In this document: in pieces, positions 1-7,570 of the stretch
How positions within the stretch are numbered: position 1 is the stretch's first letter
Layout of the letters: every line of letters begins with the position of its first letter
From: CAYYGL01 sp964471235
GTDB taxonomy: Bacteria > Calditrichota > Calditrichia > RBG-13-44-9 > J075
Assembly: GCA_964471235.1 (NCBI GenBank)
Contig: CAYYGL010000116.1
Location: 1-15,220 of the forward strand
Reading direction: 5' to 3'
Length of the DNA stretch: 15,220 nt
Notes under the pieces: generated by a model
What the model saw: only the letters and a program-made list of their open reading frames with translations
Database searches by the model: none
Told to the model about the DNA's origin: nothing
Made by a program: the position numbers and the translations under genes

Positions 1-762
1 ATCGAAAAAATTCTCCCCCGGAAATCACAATTGTCGCGGATGATCGAGAGCCGTGCCTTCCGGGAGCATATTGTTGCCGCCAATGTAGACCGGGTGCTGG
101 TGATTTTATCCACCCGTCACCCGCCATTTAAATCCGGTTTATTGGATCGGTACCTGGTAATTGCCGAAAAAAACAAGTTACATGCCCTGGTATGCATTAA
201 TAAAATTGATCTGGTGAACCCGGTCGAGTTTTATGGCTATCGCGATTATTACCACCAGATCGGTTACCCGGTTTACTTAACCTCGGCGTTAACCGGAGAA
301 GGAATTAAACCGCTCACTGAAATTCTAAAAGATGGCGTGACCGCCCTGGTGGGGCATTCCGGGGTGGGTAAGAGTTCCATCATTAAAGCCATCGAGCCGG
401 GTCTGGATATTAAAGTCGCTTCGGTTAGTGAACGCACCCGAAAGGGCCAGCATACCACCAGCGCAGTGGAATTGTTCCCCTTGTCTAATGGTGGCTATGT
501 GATCGATACGCCCGGTATACGGGAATTGGGCTTCTGGGGAATTTACAAAAAAGATTTGCCGGAGTATTTTGTGGAATTCAAACAGCTCTCCCCGGCATGC
601 CAGTTTGCCGACTGCTCCCACCTGCATGAACCGGGCTGTGCAGTTAAGGAAGCGGTAGAAGACGGGGAGATTCTTCGGGAGCGGTATGAGAATTACGTCA
701 ATATTTACCATAGCTTAAAGTCAGCACCTTATGAACAAACCGCCTTTCCCCGCCGGAAGTAA
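1..762 (+). CDS. rsgA: Ribosome small-subunit-dependent GTPase A, 5'-truncated by window edge
   Basis: RsgA is a circularly permuted GTPase that acts late in 30S ribosomal subunit assembly. The reading frame is open from base 1 and already encodes the family segment ILPRKS, so the true start and most of the N-terminal OB-fold lie upstream; the TTG at 31 is not the start. Motifs appear in the permuted order: G4 NKID (nt 199-210), the G1 P-loop GHSGVGKSS (nt 352-378), a switch region with RTRKGQHTT, and G3 DTPG near nt 505-516. The C-terminal zinc-finger ligands follow the family spacing C-x4-C-x-H-x5-C (first Cys near nt 598). All catalytic motifs are intact. The next gene starts 88 nt downstream, after a hairpin terminator, so the two are probably separate transcription units. 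Confidence 0.96.
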   Translation: MEKILPRKSQLSRMIESRAFREHIVAANVDRVLVILSTRHPPFKSGLLDRYLVIAEKNKLHALVCINKIDLVNPVEFYGYRDYYHQIGYPVYLTSALTGEGIKPLTEILKDGVTALVGHSGVGKSSIIKAIEPGLDIKVASVSERTRKGQHTTSAVELFPLSNGGYVIDTPGIRELGFWGIYKKDLPEYFVEFKQLSPACQFADCSHLHEPGCAVKEAVEDGEILRERYENYVNIYHSLKSAPYEQTAFPRRK

Positions 763-807
763 GAGGGGAAGGCGTATAACGCTGGTGAGTTGGAAACACA
801 GGAGAGG

Positions 808-829
808 ATGAAACTTCGGTTTCATTTTT
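808..829 (+). terminator. Small UUCG-loop Rho-independent terminator after rsgA
   Basis: Perfect 7-bp inverted repeat ATGAAAC/GTTTCAT (808-814 and 819-825) closes a TTCG tetraloop and runs into five T residues (825-829). The stem is short and A/T-rich, so termination may be partial. It lies 45 nt after the rsgA stop and just before the ribosome binding site of the next gene. Confidence 0.55.
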
Positions 830-850
830 AAAATAAAGGAGCATCTACTC

Positions 851-2011
851 ATGATCGGTCAATCGAGCAAATTTTTGCATATACCGGTCTTGGTATTGGG
901 ACTGATGTTGTTCACCCACTGTCAGCACCAAAGTTGCATCCGGCAACATGACCTGACCAATTTCTCCAATCACTGGTTTTTCCGGAAAGCACAGAAATTG
1001 GCAGGAGATACCACGGCGTTGGTTGATTTCGTGTTATCTAACCTCTCTAAAATGGATCGTCAGGATGTGCGCTCCGATGGGATTCTGGTAAAAGTAGCGG
1101 ATTTGCTGGATTCCAAAAACATTGCCGCAAGTAAGGCAAACCTACTTCGACATGAAGTCGTCAGCTCCAGGAGGGCTGTAAAATTATTGATGAAAAACGA
1201 GGATACCCCGGAGACGGCAACTTTCCGATTGATACAAGCTCATGCCGCATATCGATGGGCATCGTCATTATGGCAGGAGGGGAAAATCGGATTAGCCGGG
1301 TATTGGTTTCGGGTGGCTTACTGGTTAAGCCCGGAGAGAATGAAACATGCCCCCTGTCAATCCGTAGCGGCTTTTATCAATTCACGAAAGGAATATAGCA
1401 CGCCATTTGCGGATTTTCTGCACGCCATTGGGGAAGACAGCATTGCTTACCAGGTGTGCTGGTTGCTGGCGAACCGGGATGCCGCTTATCTTCCCAGACT
1501 GAAAGCACTTCACCAGAAGTTGTTTCCGGATGACAACTTTGAAATGCTCTGGCAGACCAATCGGTTTGCCCGACTGCCCCGTATCCACTCGTTTCGCTTT
1601 GTTACCATACAGGGAGATACGTCTTCACTATCCCAATTAAGCGGAAAGTGGGTGTTCATCGATTTCTGGTCAAGAGGATGTATCGGTTGTCTGAAAGAAT
1701 TTCCCAATATCGAAAAGATGTTTGCAAGATATCATGCGACGAATCCACCGGGAAAAGAATTTCTCACCATAGCTGTGGAAACCAACCGGAGCAAGGTAAT
1801 AGATGCCCTCCGCAAATCCGATGGCAGCGTTTATTCTTTTCCGGTTGCGATGCCGGATTTTAGTGATTCCCTCAATGTCTCCCGCTTTTTTTCCGAAACC
1901 GTACGGCTTTATCCCACCAAAATGATCCTCACTCCCGACAGACACTATTTCTATATTCCGATTTATGACTGGCAAAATTATGTACGAAAATATCTCATTC
2001 GCAAAACGTAA
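851..2011 (+). CDS. Envelope protein with C-terminal TlpA-like thioredoxin domain
   Basis: A 386-residue protein. The start is supported by AAGGAG at 836-841, 9 nt before the ATG. Residues 6-24 are hydrophobic and end in FTHC, either a signal peptide or an atypical lipobox with Cys24 as acylation site (His before the Cys is unusual). Residues about 30-250 are mostly helical, with no domain I can name. Residues about 255-386 form a redoxin/TlpA-like thioredoxin fold: LSGKWVFIDFW, then the redox pair C277-I-G-C280 in FWSRGCIGCLKEFP, and a YPT segment near residue 353 in the usual cis-Pro position. In the family such proteins act as periplasmic thiol-disulfide reductases. The SRGCIGC site differs from the common WCxPC form but resembles Bacteroidota-type FWxxGCxxC variants. 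The partner is unknown and no cytochrome-maturation gene is nearby. Confidence 0.82.
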   Translation: MIGQSSKFLHIPVLVLGLMLFTHCQHQSCIRQHDLTNFSNHWFFRKAQKLAGDTTALVDFVLSNLSKMDRQDVRSDGILVKVADLLDSKNIAASKANLLRHEVVSSRRAVKLLMKNEDTPETATFRLIQAHAAYRWASSLWQEGKIGLAGYWFRVAYWLSPERMKHAPCQSVAAFINSRKEYSTPFADFLHAIGEDSIAYQVCWLLANRDAAYLPRLKALHQKLFPDDNFEMLWQTNRFARLPRIHSFRFVTIQGDTSSLSQLSGKWVFIDFWSRGCIGCLKEFPNIEKMFARYHATNPPGKEFLTIAVETNRSKVIDALRKSDGSVYSFPVAMPDFSDSLNVSRFFSETVRLYPTKMILTPDRHYFYIPIYDWQNYVRKYLIRKT

Positions 2012-2109
2012 GGGATAACGAAACAAGATTTTCCCGACCCCCATTTCGCAATTGATCTCACCAGACGACCGCAACCGACAGGCGAGTTTTAAAAATCTCA
2101 AAAAAAATC

Positions 2110-2138
2110 TTGACAATTTACCTACTAATAGGTAGATT
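2110..2138 (+). promoter_or_regulatory. Sigma70-like promoter for the TonB-dependent receptor gene
   Basis: Perfect -35 TTGACA (2110-2115), a 17-nt spacer, and a -10 TAGATT (2133-2138; four of six consensus bases). Transcription would start near 2145. The spacer is largely filled by a 16-bp palindrome that reaches into the -10, so the promoter is probably repressed by a dimeric regulator. The nearest downstream gene is the TonB-dependent receptor, about 315 nt away. Confidence 0.62.
2119..2134. promoter_or_regulatory. Operator-like palindrome in promoter spacer
   Basis: TACCTA-CTAA-TAGGTA: perfect 6-bp half-sites separated by 4 bp, lying between the -35 and -10 and covering the first two bases of the -10. 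Size and placement fit a repressor of TetR-like type, but no regulator gene is in the window, so the family is inferred. It is too short and too loosely placed to be a terminator. Confidence 0.55.
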
Positions 2139-2461
2139 CTGCAACCTGATGAAACCAAATTTAAAATGAAGGTTCACCGCGCGTTCAAATCGTATGGAAC
2201 TTCTCCTTCGATTGTGAAAGACTGATTTTTCCCTAGAAATTTTTTTGACGGATGAGATACAATAAATTCATGAACAGATCATTCGCTGGCAACCACAGAT
2301 GATGTACCCACCTGGTAAATTGATGGCTTTCCCCGGTCTATAAACCTGTTTGGTTATTTTGAAGAAGCCTATATTGCCGGCGCCATCCGAACTCAGGTGA
2401 ATAACATGTGAAACTTTTTTTTAAACCACTTGTGTCTAATCAAACAAAGGAGAAGGCTAAG

Positions 2462-4873
2462 ATGAGCACACGAAGGTTACTATGGTTGATGGGGATCGCA
2501 TGGTTGATATGGGGTATCTTCAATGCGAATTTGTTTGCACAACAGGGGGCAGTCGTCACCGGCAAGGTAGTTTCCAAATCGACCGGGGAAGCGTTGCCGG
2601 GGTGCAATCTGGTGCTGCGAAATTTGTCGGGTGAGGTGATTGGCGGTACATCAACCAAAGAGGATGGGAAATACTCGTTCGAAAATCTTTCGCCGGGAGT
2701 TTATGTGCTGGAGGCAAGCTTCATTGGTTATGGGAATGGCGTAGAACAGTTTAAGGTGCTTGCCGGCGAACAGAAAGAAATCAATTTTGAATTAACGGAG
2801 GTGTCCTTCAATACCGAGGCAATCGTAGTAACCGCCGGCCGGCGGGCGGAAAAGATTTCCGAAGCATCTGCCAACATTCAGGTGGTGGCGAACGAAGAGG
2901 TTGAAATGTCCCAGGAGCCCACTGTTTTTGGGATGATGAAAAATGTGCCCGGTATTGATTATTTTGAAACCGGGCTCGGACAACAGCAGATCAATGCTCG
3001 CGGGTTCACCAGCCCGTTTACCGGGAACATGCTGGTACTGGTGGATTACCGACTGACTACACTACCAGGTATCGGAGGAAATTTAGGACCTGCATTAGGC
3101 ACCTCTAAAGAGGATATTAGTCGAATAGAAGTGATTGTTGGTCCCAATTCCGCTTTGTATGGCGCCAACGCCGGTTCCGGAGTCGTCAATATTATTACGA
3201 AAGACCCCCGCGGGGGCAGCGGGCACAGCTTTACCATTTCCGGCGGCAATCGAAGCATGTATCGCGCCGGTTTTCGCAGCAGTGCCTTACTCAATAAATA
3301 TGTCGGGTATAAAATTTCCGGAAATATTTACCACGGGCATGACTTTGAATCCTATGTGGATCCTACCACTGATACCCCCACAACCAAAGATGACCCGTTA
3401 AGCGATGATCCCGATTTCAATGTTGACAATACCGTTTTGAACGGTTCCTTGTACTTATATCCAAGCAATACAACTACCATTAGTTATACCGGCGGCTTTG
3501 CCAATGCCAATTATATTAATCAATCAAATATCGGTCGATTACAGGTGAATGATTTCCGGCTGTGGTATCATCAGGTGAGGATTAATTTTGACAATGTGTT
3601 TGGATTCGGCTCGATGTTTTTACAGGGATATTACACTGCTGATGATGCCGGGGATACTTACAGCCTGGAGGATAGCAAATTGCTTCAATTACAAGGATTG
3701 GATAAAAAAAACGCAATCGAGAAAGCCACTTTTGTGGATAAACCGAAACGCTATGATCTGGAACTCCAGCATAATTTTAATGTGGGTTTACAGAACTTTT
3801 TTACCTGGGGAGTGCAGTATCGGAAAATTGAACCCAATAGCGAAGGAACTTTCCTGAGCGATGGTCCCAATGGAGAAAAGATCAAAATTGAAGAGACCGG
3901 GGCTTATGCCCAGTATGAAAATGAAATGATTCCCCATATACGACTCACCCTTACCGGTCGGTATGACAACAATAGCGAATTTGGCGATCAATTCAGTCCC
4001 AAGCTGGGGATTAGCTATGGATACAAAGGACATAATTTCCGGGTAACATATAATGAAGCATTTGGCAGCCCGCCCATCCAACCGGCATTTGCCAGGAGTT
4101 TTCTGGGGAAATTGCCGCCGGAACAGGGAGGGCTGGAATTATGGCTCCGTGGCGCACATGCCGGCTTTACCCTGATCAACGTGGCTACCGGAAAAACACA
4201 AAAGATTGATAAATTACAGCCCACCACCACCAAAGGTTTTGAATTCGGTTATAAAGGCAATTTCAACAATCGTTTTTTGCTGGATATTACCGGATACAGT
4301 ACCAAATACCAGGAATTTATCAGTTCTCCACTGGTAATTAATGATCCGGCAAACGGCTGGTTCGTCGTCGGTCCGGATGGGCAACCCTTGATTGAGGTAA
4401 CATTATCTTACATAAATTTTGGGGAGGTTACCTTAAACGGGGTGGATGTCAGCGGCGAATGGTTAATCACACCCAATGCAAGCATCAGTGCGGCATATTC
4501 TTATGCCGACCTGGGAGATTTTACCAATGTGCCGCCTTCGATTAATTCTACCCCCAGTTTTAATACCCCTTTCAATAAAGCCAAAGGAAGCCTGAAACTG
4601 AGAAATTGGGGAGTGACCGGCTCCATAGCGGAATTGTCAGCCCGGTACGTGGATAGTTACAAATTTGTTGCCGCTCAACGGTATAACACCGGTACAGTAA
4701 ACAGTTACGTTGTGTTCGATTTTAACGCCGAGATTCCGGTAAAGCTTTTTGAATATGGAAATACCCGGATTGGAATTAATATCAAGAATTTATTTAACAA
4801 TAAACACCGGGAATTGCCCGGCGGACCGGAATTGGGATTTCTCGGTAGCGGATATGTCTCTTTTAGCTTCTGA
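2462..4873 (+). CDS. TonB-dependent outer-membrane receptor with N-terminal CarboxypepD-regulatory-like domain
   Basis: TonB-dependent receptors take up large or scarce substrates across the outer membrane using energy passed by TonB-ExbBD. I start at ATG 2462 (803 aa) because AAAGGAG at 2446-2452 sits 9 nt upstream and the signal peptide follows directly (residues 1-28, ending LFAQQ). An upstream GTG at 2408 would add 18 residues before the signal peptide and has no such site. Domains: carboxypeptidase-regulatory-like beta-sandwich about 30-112 (GKVVSKSTGEALPG, FIGYG); TonB box about 119-125 (EAIVVTA); plug about 132-250, with INARGF, a VDYRL segment, IEVIVGPNSALYGANAGSGVVNI split across its core, and ITKDPRG; then a 22-strand-type barrel to residue 803, which ends in aromatic SFSF, the usual C-terminal Phe signal for outer-membrane insertion. 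The substrate cannot be read from sequence. No SusD-like partner is adjacent, so it is not a typical SusCD glycan system. Confidence 0.93.
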   Translation: MSTRRLLWLMGIAWLIWGIFNANLFAQQGAVVTGKVVSKSTGEALPGCNLVLRNLSGEVIGGTSTKEDGKYSFENLSPGVYVLEASFIGYGNGVEQFKVLAGEQKEINFELTEVSFNTEAIVVTAGRRAEKISEASANIQVVANEEVEMSQEPTVFGMMKNVPGIDYFETGLGQQQINARGFTSPFTGNMLVLVDYRLTTLPGIGGNLGPALGTSKEDISRIEVIVGPNSALYGANAGSGVVNIITKDPRGGSGHSFTISGGNRSMYRAGFRSSALLNKYVGYKISGNIYHGHDFESYVDPTTDTPTTKDDPLSDDPDFNVDNTVLNGSLYLYPSNTTTISYTGGFANANYINQSNIGRLQVNDFRLWYHQVRINFDNVFGFGSMFLQGYYTADDAGDTYSLEDSKLLQLQGLDKKNAIEKATFVDKPKRYDLELQHNFNVGLQNFFTWGVQYRKIEPNSEGTFLSDGPNGEKIKIEETGAYAQYENEMIPHIRLTLTGRYDNNSEFGDQFSPKLGISYGYKGHNFRVTYNEAFGSPPIQPAFARSFLGKLPPEQGGLELWLRGAHAGFTLINVATGKTQKIDKLQPTTTKGFEFGYKGNFNNRFLLDITGYSTKYQEFISSPLVINDPANGWFVVGPDGQPLIEVTLSYINFGEVTLNGVDVSGEWLITPNASISAAYSYADLGDFTNVPPSINSTPSFNTPFNKAKGSLKLRNWGVTGSIAELSARYVDSYKFVAAQRYNTGTVNSYVVFDFNAEIPVKLFEYGNTRIGINIKNLFNNKHRELPGGPELGFLGSGYVSFSF

Positions 4874-4966
4874 TTCGATTTTAAGGATTGTGCCAAATCC
4901 AATATCCGGTAAGATTAACATAAATCATAACTAAAACGCATTCGAACAATTTTTGTCCTCCCCTCC

Positions 4967-5009
4967 AAGACGGGTCTGTTGAATCTATTTCGGCAGCCCG
5001 TCTTTCTTT
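4967..5009 (+). terminator. Rho-independent terminator after the TonB-dependent receptor
   Basis: AAGACGGG (4967-4974) pairs perfectly with CCCGTCTT (4997-5004). The stem extends inward by CTG/CAG (4976-4978 and 4994-4996) after one bulged T, and a T-rich run TTTCTTT follows the 3' arm (5003-5009). It lies about 95 nt after the receptor stop and about 43 nt before the acylase start, so it should separate the two genes or reduce read-through. Confidence 0.8.
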
Positions 5010-5051
5010 ACTCCGATAGGAGACATTCACATAAACCAAGATGAGAGTTTG

Positions 5052-7502
5052 ATGGCGAAACATGTACTGAAAATTTTTCTATTTGTAGTTGTTTTGATAC
5101 TCGCGTCATTTTGGGCAACCCGCTATTATTTTTTCCTCAAACCCCTGCCACCCCGGGAAGGGGAGTTGCAAATTGTTGGCATAACGGATAGTATCCGCAT
5201 CCAGCGTGATCAATGGGGCATACCGCATATTTACGCAACCAACGATAGGGATCTGTTTTTTGCCAGTGGATTTGTGCAAGCCCAGGACCGTCTCTTTCAA
5301 ATGGATCTGAATCGGCGTGCCGGATTAGGCAGACTATCCGAGTTGTTTGGAGAAACGACCCTGCCGGTGGATCGCTTTATCCATACCATTGGGCTCCCGG
5401 AGATGGCGCAGCAAGCCATTCAGGAATCTTCTCCGGGAATGAAACGGCTGCTCCAGGCTTTTGCAAATGGGGTAAATGCCTACCTAAACCAGGCAATTGT
5501 TTCCGGAAAGCTGCCCTTTGAATATCGTGTGTTAGGGGTACAGCCGGAACCCTGGCAGCCGGCACATACAGCGGCAGTCGGAATGATGATGGACTGGTCT
5601 TTGGAATACAATTACAAAAGCGAATTGATTATGCTGGGAATTGCCAATAAAGTGGGCTGGCAGAAGGCGCAACAGTTAGTCCCCTACTATCCACCTGCTA
5701 TGCCAGTGCACATTTCTATTTACCAATCGTCTCAGGCGCCAGACGAAAATTATTTTCAACACAATTTATGGGATGCCGCCACCGCCCTTACCGAAGTTAC
5801 CGGTTTAAATGGTGGTTCTAATTCCTGGGTAATCGCCCCCGCATTAAGCGAATCCGGCGGTGCCTTATTGGCGAGTGATCCCCATCTGAGCGGGGGTAAA
5901 TTACCCGGTACCTGGTATGTGCTCCATTTAAAAAGCGATTCCTCGGAGGCGATGGGCGTCACCTTTCCGGGCGTCCCTTATCCGCTGATTGGCAGAAATC
6001 GTCATATCGCCTGGGGAATTACCAACAACGGCGCGGATGTGCAGGATTTATACCGCATCGCGGTGAATCCTCACAATTCGGATCTCTACCGTTATGATGA
6101 CAAATGGGAACCCTTCCGGAAGGAGACCCGAATTATCAAGGTTAAAGATGACAAGGCTTCCCGGGGAATCCGCTTTGATAGCTTGAGGATTCTCTACACA
6201 AAACAGGGTGCAGTGCTTAACAAGTTGTTTCCGGGGAGCCGTGCCGTGCTGAGCCTTCACTGGAACGGGCAGCATGCAGTGATGAATCTTGCTGCTTTCT
6301 GGAAGCTGTGCCGGGCTGATAACTGGAAAACTTTTCGCCAGGCGCTTTCTTTTTATACCGGCACTCCTTTAAATTTTTTATATGCCGATGACCAGGGAAA
6401 TATCGGTTACCAGTTAGCCGGCAGCATTCCCCTTCGCAAAAATTCCCGGCAGTGGAATACAAACTTTCCGGCAGACGGCGCATCTTCTTCTTTTCAATGG
6501 ATTGGGATGATGCCTTTTGAAACACTGCCGTACCGCTATAATCCGAAGGAGGGATTTATTGTATCCGCAAATAATCCCACTTATTCCCCTGGGGATCCGC
6601 GGGCTTTTCCCCAGATTTATGCCCCCGGCTACCGCGCAGCCCGCATTCAACAATTAATACGTCAAACACCGAAACATACCCTGGCAACCATGCGTGTCAT
6701 GCAGCAGGATAGTTACTCCCTGCTGGCAGAAAAACTGATTCCCCGCTGGGCGTCTCAACTTCGGAACATCCCTTCTCTCCCTTACCCCAAATACCTTGAC
6801 TTGCTGGAGAATTGGAATGGAGATTGTTCCACAAATTCCGTTGCGTTTACGATTTACCAGGATTTGCGGCGCAGATTTGCTGTTAATACCTTCCGGGATG
6901 AGTTGGGAGATTCACTGTCCGTAGAATACCTGAATCGCTGGTATCTCTCCATGGACCGCTGGGTGCATCTTCTCGATGATGAACAATCTTCCTGGTTTGA
7001 TGATGTCAGTACCCCCCAACGGGAAACACAAGCTGATATTCTGCTCAAAAGTTGGCAGGAAGCAATTACAGCATTGCGCAGCCGTTTCGGAGACAATCCT
7101 ACCAGTTGGAAATGGGGAAAACGCCATGCCATTTTTTACACCCACCCCTTTGCCCGCGCTTCCCGGATAATGGCTTTCTTCCTGAAAAAAGGACCCTACC
7201 CCATGAACGGTGATGGGGAATCAATAAACCGCGCCATGTTTAATTTTGTGGCGAATCCAACCGCAGCGTATGATGTCGTTGTAACTTCTTCCATGCGGCA
7301 GTTAGTGGATTTATCTGTCCCGGCGAAAGCGCTGGGGATCATCGAGACCGGGCAGTCCGGGCATCCGGGCAGCAGGCATTTTACCGACCAGATCCAGTTG
7401 TGGTGGAAAGGGGATTACATACCCTGGTATTTTGACAGTGTGAATGGGAAGAACGATAAAACGCTGGTGCTGGTTCCGGGAAAAGATAACCGTAAAGAGT
7501 GA
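5052..7502 (+). CDS. Penicillin acylase family (S45) Ntn hydrolase, membrane-anchored
   Basis: Members of this family hydrolyse the amide bond of acylated substrates (penicillins, N-acyl homoserine lactones, cyclic lipopeptides, acyl amino acids) after self-cleavage into alpha and beta chains. With ATG 5052 the protein has 816 residues; a TTG directly upstream would add one. Residues about 5-24 form one hydrophobic segment, so the enzyme is exported or anchored facing the periplasm. The alpha region carries QRDQWGIPHIYATNDRDLFFASGFVQAQDRLFQMDL, a family hallmark (interrupted here only by my quotation limit: positions about 51-86). The self-cleavage and nucleophile motif is GG-Ser256-NSWV; downstream are NNGADVQDLY (oxyanion/substrate region) and SANN (505-508), whose Asn is likely catalytic. 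All key residues are present. No good Shine-Dalgarno is at normal distance: AGGAGA at 5018-5023 is 28 nt upstream. Substrate unknown. Confidence 0.93.
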   Translation: MAKHVLKIFLFVVVLILASFWATRYYFFLKPLPPREGELQIVGITDSIRIQRDQWGIPHIYATNDRDLFFASGFVQAQDRLFQMDLNRRAGLGRLSELFGETTLPVDRFIHTIGLPEMAQQAIQESSPGMKRLLQAFANGVNAYLNQAIVSGKLPFEYRVLGVQPEPWQPAHTAAVGMMMDWSLEYNYKSELIMLGIANKVGWQKAQQLVPYYPPAMPVHISIYQSSQAPDENYFQHNLWDAATALTEVTGLNGGSNSWVIAPALSESGGALLASDPHLSGGKLPGTWYVLHLKSDSSEAMGVTFPGVPYPLIGRNRHIAWGITNNGADVQDLYRIAVNPHNSDLYRYDDKWEPFRKETRIIKVKDDKASRGIRFDSLRILYTKQGAVLNKLFPGSRAVLSLHWNGQHAVMNLAAFWKLCRADNWKTFRQALSFYTGTPLNFLYADDQGNIGYQLAGSIPLRKNSRQWNTNFPADGASSSFQWIGMMPFETLPYRYNPKEGFIVSANNPTYSPGDPRAFPQIYAPGYRAARIQQLIRQTPKHTLATMRVMQQDSYSLLAEKLIPRWASQLRNIPSLPYPKYLDLLENWNGDCSTNSVAFTIYQDLRRRFAVNTFRDELGDSLSVEYLNRWYLSMDRWVHLLDDEQSSWFDDVSTPQRETQADILLKSWQEAITALRSRFGDNPTSWKWGKRHAIFYTHPFARASRIMAFFLKKGPYPMNGDGESINRAMFNFVANPTAAYDVVVTSSMRQLVDLSVPAKALGIIETGQSGHPGSRHFTDQIQLWWKGDYIPWYFDSVNGKNDKTLVLVPGKDNRKE

Positions 7503-7570
7503 ACCACGACGTTAGAAAAATATTCCGTATGTCACCCTTCATTGATCACATCAAAACCATCGGATAGGCA

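Larger units (their letters stand above)
2012..2461. other. Non-coding stretch before the TonB-dependent receptor gene
   Basis: About 450 bases without a credible gene. It holds the palindrome-containing promoter at 2110-2138, after which a leader of about 310 nt would run to the receptor ATG. Within the leader I see only very short reading frames: one of 19 codons starting at 2166 and one of 10 codons starting at 2270, neither with a convincing ribosome binding site. I looked for a cobalamin or TPP riboswitch core, which would fit a TonB-receptor gene, and found neither. A TTGACG at 2245 and a TACAAT at 2258 are too close together to form a second promoter. Confidence 0.6.

Noticed and set aside
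325..711. A 128-codon - strand frame opposite rsgA
   Set aside because: Lies entirely within conserved GTPase coding sequence on the + strand; no recognisable domain.
2145..2461. Cobalamin or TPP riboswitch in the receptor leader
   Set aside because: No B12-box-like GCCACTG core and no CUGAGA...ACCUGAUCUGG arrangement; an isolated CAACCTGATG is not enough.
4749..4934. A 61-codon + strand frame over the receptor's 3' end
   Set aside because: Overlaps conserved barrel strands of the receptor in another frame and has no start signal.
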